This document shows, one piece after another, positions 17,603-25,178 of a stretch of DNA of 26,336 nucleotides (positions are counted from its first letter, which is position 1; every line of letters begins with the position of its first letter). Under the pieces are notes generated by a model that saw only the letters and a program-made list of their open reading frames with translations, made no database searches and had not been told where the DNA came from. The DNA is from an uncultured Balneolaceae bacterium (GTDB lineage: Bacteria; Bacteroidota; Rhodothermia; Balneolales; Balneolaceae). The position numbers and the translations under genes are program-made. The DNA is taken from positions 1 to 26,336 of the forward strand of contig CALKWT010000195.1 in the NCBI GenBank assembly GCA_938003885.1, written 5' to 3'.

Positions 17603-17626
17603 AACTAGAGATAACAACATAGTTGT
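17603..17626. repeat. Direct repeat B upstream of the susC promoter
   Basis: AACTAGAGATAACA followed by ACATAGTTGT, 88 bp from repeat A. The second half forms a small palindrome (ACAAC ATA GTTGT), so a dimeric binding protein is possible. Confidence 0.55.
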
Positions 17627-17650
17627 GTAACCCTGAAATATTATTTTAAC

Positions 17651-17716
17651 AGGAGGACTCAAGTAATGCTTTTAGCTGGTTTGTACGGGTTAAAAGAACT
17701 ATTTCTACGCACTTAG
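17651..17716 (+). other. 16-codon plus-strand frame with AGGAGG site
   Basis: AGGAGG at 17651-17656 stands nine bases before an ATG at 17666, and the frame ends at TAG 17714-17716, encoding MLLAGLYGLKELFLRT. It is the only strong Shine-Dalgarno site in the intergenic DNA and the only plus-strand candidate. It runs against all neighbouring genes and has no clear promoter, so chance is quite possible; a leader peptide or small hydrophobic peptide is the alternative. Confidence 0.2.
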
Positions 17717-17840
17717 TATCTTATGTTGTGTATAACAAGGACCTTGTGATTCACTTCAAGAGAGTTTCCAAGCCCATATTCTGTACGAGAGAAATCAGCC
17801 GTTACCCGCCACCTGATGATTTATAAATAGTGATACAGGA

Positions 17841-17859
17841 TGCCGGATCTGTTCCGGCA
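17841..17859 (-). terminator. Probable terminator after fucI
   Basis: TGCCGGA and TCCGGCA pair perfectly across a five-base loop; two further G-C pairs follow beyond one mismatch. It lies ~40 nt after the fucI stop codon. The U tract on the minus strand is weak (TGTATCACTATTTATAA), so the stem is convincing but efficiency is uncertain. Confidence 0.5.
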
Positions 17860-17899
17860 CCCTGAAAATTGCAGATCTGAAAAAGTTAATCCCCCCGGA

Positions 17900-19714
17900 T
17901 TATCTGGTCTTGCCGTATAGAGGGCCAAAGTTTGAGCAGGCCCTGTAATCTGCCCCTTCCAGGTCAGTCGTCCCAAATCCAGCCCATGCGCTTGGACGGA
18001 AAACCCTCTCCTCTGGAACATTATGCATATTGACGGGAATTCGCAGCATCGACGCTAAAGTGATGAATTCATCACCAATGTGCCCATAGTTCAGCACCCC
18101 GTGGTTTGATCCCCAGTTGTTCATCACGGAGTAAACATCTTTAAATGCACCTTCTCCTGTAACGTTAGGAACAAACCATGTTGTTGGCCATATGGGGTCT
18201 GTTCGCCTGTTGATCGTTTCATGAACCTCTTCAGGAATATCCACCGTATACCCTTCTGCTATTTGAAGTACCGGGCCCACTCCTTTAATAATGTTGATAC
18301 GTGTCATCGTTACAGGCATCTCTCCTTTCGTAAGGAATTGGGATGAGAATCCACCTCCCCGGAAATAACCCAAATTTGCCGGACACCACCGGGTCGCAGC
18401 CAGGCTCGCTTCTGCTTCTTCAGCGGAGATCTCCCAAAAAGGCTTCATCACCGGTTCCCCCTCACTTTTAAGTCGCCCGGTTCCATCCAGGGATGCCGCT
18501 CCTGAGTTAAGGAAGTGAATAATCCCACCGGAAGCTCTCCCTGTAAGAGTGTGTCCGGTAACTCTTTCTACCGCATCCGGGCTCCAATAGGTTCGTATAT
18601 CTCCAAAAATCGAGGCTGAATTGGTTAATAAATGTCCAAATAACATACAGGTTCCATTCAGTGTATCATTTTCTGTGGCCACCAGGTACGGTTCACGAAT
18701 CCCGTTCCAGTCGTAGGACGAGTTGAGTAAGGCTTCGGAAAAGTCCCCATTCGGAAAATGATCTGTCCATTGCCGCTGCCCCTGAAACCCGGACACAATG
18801 GCATTATGACCATGTGATTCTTCACCATACCCCATCTCTTTCAGAACTGGATTCCCCACCATCAGATCCCGGATGATCATGGTCATTTTCACAACGGTTT
18901 CCCAGTTTTCATCTTTCTTTTCGCGGGAAAACTGAATCTCCTCCGGATTGATATCCTCGCCTTCCTTACAATACTTTTCCACCCACTTCATGGCCAGGTC
19001 AAACTCTTGCTTATCATAAATTTCCTCCTCCATACGCCTGACTAATTCAGTCATATCCACAGACTCATACCGCATGCCGAGGTAATCTTCAAAAAAATCT
19101 TCCTGAATCATGGAAGAGGCGATTCCCATACAGACCGATCCGATTGACAAATAGGATTTACCTCTCATTTCTGCTACCGTCAGCCCTGCCTTTACGAAAC
19201 GAAGAATTTTTTCTTTCACATCTTGTGGAATGGTATCATCTCCGGCATCCTGCACCTCACTGCCATAGATACTGAAGACAGGTAACCCTTTTTGATCGTG
19301 AGCCGCTTTGGTCGCAGCCAGATAGACAGCACCGGGTCGTTCACTGCCATTAAATCCCCAGATAGCTTTCGGATACCACGGGTGCATATCCATGGTTTCG
19401 GAGCCATAACACCAGCATGGTGTCACCGTCAGAGAAATACCAACACCTTCTTCCTCAAACTTTTGAGCTGCTGCAGCTGCTTCAGCAACACCACCGATAC
19501 AGCTGTCTGCAATGACACACTCCACCGGCAGTCCATTGGCATGTCGAAGCTGTCCTGAAATCAGCGCTGCTGCCCGCTTTGCCATATTCATCGTTTGCTC
19601 TTCAAGTGACTCACGAACACCCCGCTCGCGACCGTCAATTACCGGACGAATACCAACTTTCGGAGTCCGACCAATAATCCGTTTACGGGGTTGATTATTT
19701 TCAGTAATAGCCAT
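17900..19714 (-). CDS. fucI: L-fucose / D-arabinose isomerase (604 aa)
   Basis: Alignment by eye to E. coli FucI is close throughout: GIRPVIDGRERGVRESLEEQ, TVTPCWCYGSETMDM, PKAIWGFNG, RPGAVYLAA, FQGQRQWTDHFPNGD, TYWSPDAVERVTGH and TMTRINIIKGVGPVLQIAEG. The Mn(II) ligands E348 and D372 correspond to E337 and D361 of E. coli with a constant offset of 11, and the third ligand is H538 in SNHGVL. Length 604 versus 591 fits. It interconverts L-fucose and L-fuculose, and in known members also D-arabinose and D-ribulose, in the cytoplasm. A good ribosome-binding site (AAGGA, seven bases before ATG) supports the start. It follows the kinase by 45 bases, so both are probably on one transcript. Confidence 0.97.
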   Translation of the reverse strand: MAITENNQPRKRIIGRTPKVGIRPVIDGRERGVRESLEEQTMNMAKRAAALISGQLRHANGLPVECVIADSCIGGVAEAAAAAQKFEEEGVGISLTVTPCWCYGSETMDMHPWYPKAIWGFNGSERPGAVYLAATKAAHDQKGLPVFSIYGSEVQDAGDDTIPQDVKEKILRFVKAGLTVAEMRGKSYLSIGSVCMGIASSMIQEDFFEDYLGMRYESVDMTELVRRMEEEIYDKQEFDLAMKWVEKYCKEGEDINPEEIQFSREKKDENWETVVKMTMIIRDLMVGNPVLKEMGYGEESHGHNAIVSGFQGQRQWTDHFPNGDFSEALLNSSYDWNGIREPYLVATENDTLNGTCMLFGHLLTNSASIFGDIRTYWSPDAVERVTGHTLTGRASGGIIHFLNSGAASLDGTGRLKSEGEPVMKPFWEISAEEAEASLAATRWCPANLGYFRGGGFSSQFLTKGEMPVTMTRINIIKGVGPVLQIAEGYTVDIPEEVHETINRRTDPIWPTTWFVPNVTGEGAFKDVYSVMNNWGSNHGVLNYGHIGDEFITLASMLRIPVNMHNVPEERVFRPSAWAGFGTTDLEGADYRACSNFGPLYGKTR

Positions 19715-19721
19715 AGTAATT

Positions 19722-19726
19722 TCCTT
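19722..19726 (-). promoter_or_regulatory. Shine-Dalgarno site of fucI
   Basis: On the minus strand AAGGA precedes the ATG at 19714 by seven bases within AATAAGGAAATTACTATG. It is one of the few clear ribosome-binding sites in the window. Confidence 0.5.
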
Positions 19727-19759
19727 ATTCTGGTATTAATGTAATTGTTATTTTTTAAT

Positions 19760-21433
19760 TTACTGATGAGAAAATGCATTCATCAATGCGTGGTATGAGC
19801 GTTCATCCTCGTACATCTTTTTAAATACACTGTACTTGGCCTGGTGATATTCAGCAACACGTCCTTTTTCAGGATCTATCGTTTTTCCAGTCTGATTCAT
19901 ATTGGCCATAGCCTCCTCTATGGTAGCATAAAAACCCGAAGCGACACTGCCTAAAACGGCGCTTCCCAGTAGCACGGCTTCCTGTTCCTTCGGCAGAACA
20001 AGCGTGCAGCCACAGATATCCGCATGTGATTTTAGAAATAGTTTATTTTTGGTGCCCCCTCCGGTTATGGATATCTGCCTGATATCATAGCCCGATTGAT
20101 TCATGGTCTCAATGATATGCCGGGTTCCGTACGCAATGGCCTGAATGGTTGCCAGGTAATGCAAGGCAAGATCGTCTATTGTGGAAGAGAGCCTTAAACC
20201 GGCAACGACACCGGTAAGAGAAGCATTTGCCCGGGGCGAACGATTTCCGTGAAAATAGGGAAGGACATGAAGATTCTGAGTCAGATACCCGACATCATCC
20301 AAATGCTTTTCTTCGGCCATCTGAATTAACCTGTCATTGAGCAGGTTGTATACCGTGCGATTCTGTTCTGCAGCCATTTTTTTCAGATTTTCTGCGTGTG
20401 ACGATGAAAAAATCACATGGTCGATCAGAGCTCCTGTAGCTGATTGTCCTCCCTCGTTCAGCCAGAGTCCGGGGATCATGGCGGAATAATACGGCCCCCA
20501 GACCCCATCAATAAAAGCTTGTTCTTTAGAAACCGCCATATGACAGCTGGATGTACCGCCAATAAGGGCAAGGTTGTTTTCAACCGACCCGCTTTCCCCT
20601 GCTGACATTCCCAGCAGTCCGAGGCCGCCGGCGTGAGCATCAATCATGGACACACCGACTGGGGTTCCAGGCTTCAAACCAAGTTCCATGGCAGACTTCT
20701 CAGACAAACCATTTCCAACAGTTTCTCCGATCGGCCGGATGACTGATCCAATTTTAGAATAGTTGTCCCGCTTCAGATCTTCCAGGCCAATCTGATCAAA
20801 ATAGGAGTCGTCCCACCGGCCGACACTCTCTTCGTCACGGCTCTCTTCGTGTCCAAGGTATGTCCACTTACAAACTGTGGTGCATACTGACCGCACATCC
20901 CTGCCCGTGGCCCTGTAAACCAGATAATCAGGAAGATCAAAAAACCACTCCGCTTCCGACCAGGTTTCGGGATGATAGCTTTTCAGCCACCGTAGTTTTG
21001 GTGTCTGCATTTCCGGACTGATCAACCCACCCACATATTTTAAAACCTTGTGGCCGGTAGCGTTGATCATCTCAGCCTCCTTTTTTGCGCGATGATCCAT
21101 CCAGACGATGATATTCTGCTCGGGGTTTTCCCCTGGAGTTACCGAAAGGGGCTGGTCGTTTTTACCCAGTACAACAAGGGAGCAGGTTGCATCAAAACCG
21201 ATACCCTTAATCTGATCCGGCAGGATAGCACCCTTCTGAAGTGCTTGTTTAACAGAGCTGGCTATCGCTTTCCAAATATCTTCTGAGGATTGCTCAGCAA
21301 AATCTGTTTTTGGACGCCACATTCTAATCGGATGTGATGCTGCGGCTGCCATTTTACCCGACGAAGAAAATATCCCCGCTCTGGCTGAGCCGGTGCCAAC
21401 ATCTATTCCTATAAAGTACTCTTCATTTGACAT
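19760..21433 (-). CDS. FGGY-family pentulose kinase, D-ribulokinase type (557 aa)
   Basis: The N-terminal FGGY domain opens with the nucleotide-binding GIDVGTGSARAG (residues ~9-20). TCSLV at 83-87 is the signature described for D-ribulokinases (yeast YDR109C and human FGGY). NIIVWMDHRA, GGLISPEMQTPKLRWLK, FFDLPDYLVYRATG and CKWTYLGHE follow the same subfamily. The catalytic base is probably D265 (MIDAHAGG), and ATP contacts include the GGG in SITGGGTKNKLF. E. coli FucK (~472 aa) lacks this pattern and is shorter. Predicted reaction: ATP-dependent 5-phosphorylation of D-ribulose in the cytoplasm; L-fuculose remains possible because of the adjacent fucI. The start ATG at 21433 has no Shine-Dalgarno site. 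A 19-codon frame (MKLKSSKEKQ..) ends within its first codons and might couple translation. Confidence 0.9.
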   Translation of the reverse strand: MSNEEYFIGIDVGTGSARAGIFSSSGKMAAAASHPIRMWRPKTDFAEQSSEDIWKAIASSVKQALQKGAILPDQIKGIGFDATCSLVVLGKNDQPLSVTPGENPEQNIIVWMDHRAKKEAEMINATGHKVLKYVGGLISPEMQTPKLRWLKSYHPETWSEAEWFFDLPDYLVYRATGRDVRSVCTTVCKWTYLGHEESRDEESVGRWDDSYFDQIGLEDLKRDNYSKIGSVIRPIGETVGNGLSEKSAMELGLKPGTPVGVSMIDAHAGGLGLLGMSAGESGSVENNLALIGGTSSCHMAVSKEQAFIDGVWGPYYSAMIPGLWLNEGGQSATGALIDHVIFSSSHAENLKKMAAEQNRTVYNLLNDRLIQMAEEKHLDDVGYLTQNLHVLPYFHGNRSPRANASLTGVVAGLRLSSTIDDLALHYLATIQAIAYGTRHIIETMNQSGYDIRQISITGGGTKNKLFLKSHADICGCTLVLPKEQEAVLLGSAVLGSVASGFYATIEEAMANMNQTGKTIDPEKGRVAEYHQAKYSVFKKMYEDERSYHALMNAFSHQ

Positions 21434-21627
21434 ATGGATAAATTTCTATCTGCTGTTTTTCTTTAGAGCTCTTCAGTTTCATCTAATCATTCCTGGAAAT
21501 TCCTGGTTTTCAACTGAAGGAATTTCTGTACTCATAAATTCTGAATATAGTTTTGTCCATCTTATAGAATGTTAAGATTTCCCCGGAAGATCAGTCTACC
21601 GACAGATTTCCCGGATTACACAAGCAT
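21434..21627. other. 194-base gap before the kinase with short direct repeats
   Basis: AGATTTCCCCGGA at 21575-21587 is repeated as AGATTTCCCGGA at 21604-21615. ATTCCTGG occurs at 21489-21496 and again at 21499-21506, ten bases (one helix turn) apart. No clear terminator follows the upstream BNR gene and no convincing promoter or CG-centred LacI operator is seen, so read-through from upstream and an internal promoter are both possible. Confidence 0.4.
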
Positions 21628-22842
21628 TTAATAGACAATACCTTCTGATTTGTAATGGGATGGATCTACTATGGAAGCTGCGATATATCGATAGGGTTTG
21701 GCTTCTTTATCCGCAGCATGGTTCCAATAATAGATGATGACCAATTTCCCATCTTCCCTCTGAACCATCCGCGGATAACCGACATCCCGTGTAGCATGAT
21801 CCCCGCTCCGGACGGTAATCTCGTTACTCCATGTTTTACCCTGATCATCACTCAGGCGCAGATGTACCCTGGAACCAAAATTACTTCTGTAAATGTAAGC
21901 CAAAGCCAGCCTGCCATCCTCCATCAGCACCAGCGCGGGAGGCGTTCCTCCATTACCCGTCTCATAGGATGGATTGGGTTCTTCGATCCATGTATTTCCG
22001 TTATCTAATGACCGGTAAGCACTCAGGTAGTTTCGTGTGGGATTGATCTCCCGGCTCCGGATGACGGTGAATAGTTCATTATCTGTCAGCCTTACAGTTG
22101 AGGCCATAATATCGAAGCCTTCCGGCTCGTCGCCAATCCATGATACCAACTCCCAATTTACACCTCCATCTACGGTTCTGACATGTGCAACCCGTCCCTC
22201 TCGTCCGTTTCGTTTAGCAACATTTACAAATGTACTCAGCTCCTGAGGGCCGTCTACGATATAGTCGGTCCGGGTTCCAATTCCATCTGTCCCAAGGTCC
22301 GGGAACTTGAAGGGGCCATTCCATTCATGTCCCCTGTCATTAGAATAATAAAAGATAGAGGGTCCGTTATGGTAATTGTCTCTCATCCAGGTAATGATGA
22401 AATCGGGATTGGTAAAATCTTCCATTGGTTCCAGCAGATCACGGGGTTCTTCTGCTTCTTCATCGGGAAGATCGTTATCATAAGCCCATCCCGTCTGACC
22501 CGCCTCATACGCATCCTCAATCGTCCACGTCAGCCCTCCATCGAGACTTCTGGCATATTTATTCCGGGCAGTTTTCTGATTATAGGTATGGAAACCTTCT
22601 GTTTCATAATGTTCGGCATCCACAAAGCCCACCAGGATCTCATCACCCCAGTTCCAGGCACCGTTATTAGCCGGCCAGCCAGCGAATCGCCCGTCTTCTT
22701 TATAAATGTCAATGTGCTGGATGCCGTTTTCTATCTCGGCAGAAGCAGATTTCTCCGAAAAATCACGCTCCGTACAGGAGATAAAAAACACAAGAAATAT
22801 CAATACAAATTTTCTATTAATTCTGTTGTTTGTCATTTTCAT
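21628..22842 (-). CDS. BNR/Asp-box sialidase-like lipoprotein (404 aa)
   Basis: The signal peptide ends in the lipobox FISC (cysteine 23). Five Asp-box-type motifs follow (SLDGGLTW, SNDRGHEW, TVDGGVNW, SLDNGNTW, SDDQGKTW), the number expected for a six-bladed sialidase-like propeller. FAGWPANNGAWNWGDEILVGF near the N-terminus and DVGYPRMVQREDGKLVIIYYW near the C-terminus are typical of a large group of uncharacterised exo-enzymes in environmental bacteria; I do not see a FRIP motif. Substrate unknown; a surface exo-glycosidase is likely. I chose ATG at 22842 over the TTG at 22845; a third choice is ATG at 22836. The gene has its own promoter and LacI-type operator immediately upstream, 79 bases after the VCBS gene, so it can be induced separately from the symporter and VCBS genes. 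Confidence 0.87.
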   Translation of the reverse strand: MKMTNNRINRKFVLIFLVFFISCTERDFSEKSASAEIENGIQHIDIYKEDGRFAGWPANNGAWNWGDEILVGFVDAEHYETEGFHTYNQKTARNKYARSLDGGLTWTIEDAYEAGQTGWAYDNDLPDEEAEEPRDLLEPMEDFTNPDFIITWMRDNYHNGPSIFYYSNDRGHEWNGPFKFPDLGTDGIGTRTDYIVDGPQELSTFVNVAKRNGREGRVAHVRTVDGGVNWELVSWIGDEPEGFDIMASTVRLTDNELFTVIRSREINPTRNYLSAYRSLDNGNTWIEEPNPSYETGNGGTPPALVLMEDGRLALAYIYRSNFGSRVHLRLSDDQGKTWSNEITVRSGDHATRDVGYPRMVQREDGKLVIIYYWNHAADKEAKPYRYIAASIVDPSHYKSEGIVY

Positions 22843-22863
22843 CAATAAAGTTCAGGTGGTAAA

Positions 22864-22877
22864 TGTAAACGTATACA
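22864..22877 (-). promoter_or_regulatory. LacI-family-type operator of the 22842 BNR gene
   Basis: TGTAAACGTATACA matches the operators at 460-473 and 17465-17478 at 12 of 14 positions, with the same central CG and six of seven symmetric half-site positions. It overlaps the last base of the proposed -10 box and lies ~21 bases before the ATG. Confidence 0.6.
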
Positions 22878-22906
22878 TAATAATGGGAATTTTTAATCCA
22901 TATCAA
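22877..22906 (-). promoter_or_regulatory. Sigma70-like promoter of the 22842 BNR gene
   Basis: On the minus strand TTGATA (22901-22906), an 18-bp spacer and TATTAT (22877-22882) match sigma70 boxes at 5/6 each. The downstream operator touches the -10 box, so the transcribed leader would be very short. Confidence 0.45.
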
Positions 22907-22924
22907 AATCAGACTAACTTTTTA

Positions 22925-25153
22925 TTATTTCCCGGTGCGGGGATTCTCTTTATAGTACAGGAACCCATCCTCCCCCCCCACCAACAGATCTGGTATACCG
23001 TCTTTATTCCAATCTACAGTGACAGGATTTGACGTATGTCCGCCGATGGGAACATTATCCAGCTGACCACGATCTTGAAATATAAATACTCCGGGTTCTT
23101 CCGAGATATTTTCCATAAGATTCGCATTCACACCGCTATTTATGATCAGGTCCAATTTCCCATCTCCAGTCCAGTCCACCAGGTGAAATTTTCTGCGTCC
23201 GCTTGCTCCTGCCCAACCTGCATTGAGCCGCAAAGGGGTCCCAAAATCGGCATCAGGATGATTTTGCATAAAGTCCGCTATACCTGAAATTCTAAATATG
23301 CTATGTACAGACATGGGCGTAACGGGGCGTCTGTTTCGTCCGATATAAGCAAGTTGGCCATCTTCATTATATGTTGCCAGATCTTCTGGCCGGCCCGGTG
23401 TTCCAACGTTTACCGGTTGGTGGCCGCTTTCATAAACAGAAGGTGTATCATGGGCACTAAAGAAAATTCTCTGGGGTGGCATCAGTTTTAGTTCTCCATC
23501 TATTTCACGACGCTTATAAAATGCGAGGTAACCTTCCTGATCTAGTGCCACTAAGTCCATAAGGCCATCGTGATTAAGATCAATTGCCTGGGGTGTACTT
23601 CTCCATTGGGTCACGAGATCGTTCCCTTCAGGGTCCCACCAATTCCATGCTGGCTTAGGGTTTTTTCCGTTCCATTCTACCTGAACCGGTTTAGCTGTGG
23701 CGAGTTTCGGCTCAGTCCGTGTTCCGATGTTTTCGTACCACATGATCTTTCCCCAAATCGAGTTGATAATGATGTCAGGTAATCCATCCCCATTCCAATC
23801 TGCAACTGACAGCACAGTATAACCCCATTTGGCTTCAGCCGGTCCCTGGATGGATCCATTTTCACCAGCCAATATCCGGATGACCTCTCCATCTGCTTCC
23901 AGATAATCCGGAGCAGCCCATTTAGGCGGGTATCCACCCAAATTTTCAACATACATAAGATAACCCGCAGTATTTCCTACAATAAGATCTTCCAGTCCAT
24001 CTCCATTCCAATCATAAGCATATGGTGTTGAAAGTGCACCAATTTTTACTTCATCTGCTTTTTGCTGAAAGTAAACGGGAAGTTCAAATTCCGGCATACC
24101 ATCGGAAACTCTTCCTGTATTACGCATCCATGCAACACGTCCATCCTCATCACCAATAACCAAGTCAATGTTTCCGTCACCATCCCAATCAAAAGCTGAA
24201 GGTTGGATCATTTGCAGATCCATTCTGATGATTTCATTATTGTATGTGAGATGTCTGCCAGGAGCATAGCGGGGATTTGTTCTTGTACCTATATTCTCAA
24301 AAAATGTAAATTTATCAAGAAAGTCCCCCAGGATTAAATCAGGTAAACCATTACCGGTAAAATCAGCAAAATTAGGTGATGGCATTCCATAAACTTCTAT
24401 TGGCTCATCTCCCGCCATCAATTTTTGTGGTTCACCGTATTCCGGTTGTTCATTTGTGCCCCGATTTTCCATCCAATACACGTGGGCTCTCAATGGTCCG
24501 TTCACCCATTCACCGTCTCTTGTGAAAGCATCATCCCAGCGATAATCCCTCCAATCGCTGGCTCCAATAATTAAATCTGTTAAACCATCGCCATTATGAT
24601 CAAAATATTTCCACTGATTTGCCCTGCCTATGTAGAATTCCGGCTTGAAGGGGATTTCAACACCATTCTCAAGAAACGTATTTTTATAATCCGGATAGGC
24701 GATACCAGGTTGTGTGATTACCCAGGAGTCATCAAGGTGCGAGATTTGCATATTGTAGCTTGAAGTAGAAGCACTAAGACGTTCCGCTTTTTCAAATAAT
24801 AGTGGACCTTTTTTTGAATCTGCACCGTTAAACAGAAAAATTCCATTATACGGGCGCCCACCAGAACCAACTAAAAGTTCATTTCTCCCATCCTCATCGT
24901 AGTCTACAGGAAAAGGTACAGCCCAGAGCCCAACCCCTAAATCCACAGTTAAGCCAGGGTTATTATAACGGATACGGGTTAATTGACTAAAATCTTCATC
25001 AAAATTATTTCCAGTGGGTTGGCCTGTCGAATCACTGTCAGAAGTTTCAGAAAATAGTCCGGCATTCGATGAGGATGCCACATTCGTTCCGGAAAATACT
25101 AACAGTAGTGTAATCGTATACATTAAAAAATAAAATTGTTCGCATCTATTCAT
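22925..25153 (-). CDS. Secreted FG-GAP/VCBS-repeat propeller protein (742 aa)
   Basis: After a signal peptide (to about residue 28) the protein carries nine copies of a calcium-binding DxDxDGxxDL-type loop: DYDEDGRNELLVG, DHNGDGLTDLIIG, DFTGNGLPDLILG, DWDGDGNIDLVIG, DWNGDGLEDLIVG, DWNGDGLPDIIIN, DLNHDGLMDLVAL, DWTGDGKLDLIIN and DWNKDGIPDLLVG. Each is followed by a W/Y-rich strand (YFENIGTRT, WMRNTGR), so one large or two smaller propellers are expected. Such proteins are exported and bind glycans or act as lyases or hydrolases; nothing here identifies a catalytic site. It starts 25 bases after the symporter stop, so the two genes probably share a transcript. ATG at 25153 is used; no Shine-Dalgarno site is seen. 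Confidence 0.88.
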   Translation of the reverse strand: MNRCEQFYFLMYTITLLLVFSGTNVASSSNAGLFSETSDSDSTGQPTGNNFDEDFSQLTRIRYNNPGLTVDLGVGLWAVPFPVDYDEDGRNELLVGSGGRPYNGIFLFNGADSKKGPLLFEKAERLSASTSSYNMQISHLDDSWVITQPGIAYPDYKNTFLENGVEIPFKPEFYIGRANQWKYFDHNGDGLTDLIIGASDWRDYRWDDAFTRDGEWVNGPLRAHVYWMENRGTNEQPEYGEPQKLMAGDEPIEVYGMPSPNFADFTGNGLPDLILGDFLDKFTFFENIGTRTNPRYAPGRHLTYNNEIIRMDLQMIQPSAFDWDGDGNIDLVIGDEDGRVAWMRNTGRVSDGMPEFELPVYFQQKADEVKIGALSTPYAYDWNGDGLEDLIVGNTAGYLMYVENLGGYPPKWAAPDYLEADGEVIRILAGENGSIQGPAEAKWGYTVLSVADWNGDGLPDIIINSIWGKIMWYENIGTRTEPKLATAKPVQVEWNGKNPKPAWNWWDPEGNDLVTQWRSTPQAIDLNHDGLMDLVALDQEGYLAFYKRREIDGELKLMPPQRIFFSAHDTPSVYESGHQPVNVGTPGRPEDLATYNEDGQLAYIGRNRRPVTPMSVHSIFRISGIADFMQNHPDADFGTPLRLNAGWAGASGRRKFHLVDWTGDGKLDLIINSGVNANLMENISEEPGVFIFQDRGQLDNVPIGGHTSNPVTVDWNKDGIPDLLVGGEDGFLYYKENPRTGK

Positions 25154-25178
25154 AACTGCAGTGTGTTTATTTCTGAAA

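Larger units (their letters stand above)
17334..17899. other. Regulatory region of 566 bases between fucI and susC
   Basis: It contains, in order of minus-strand transcription, the fucI terminator hairpin (17841-17859), ~120 bases without visible structure, a 16-codon plus-strand frame with a strong ribosome-binding site (17666-17716), direct repeats B and A, the susC promoter, its operator and a ~130-base leader. No gene of normal length is present. Confidence 0.65.

Noticed and set aside
19760..21433. Naming the kinase fucK
   Set aside because: Its length (557) and TCSLV/WMDHRA/SPEMQTPK signatures fit the D-ribulokinase subfamily, not E. coli FucK.
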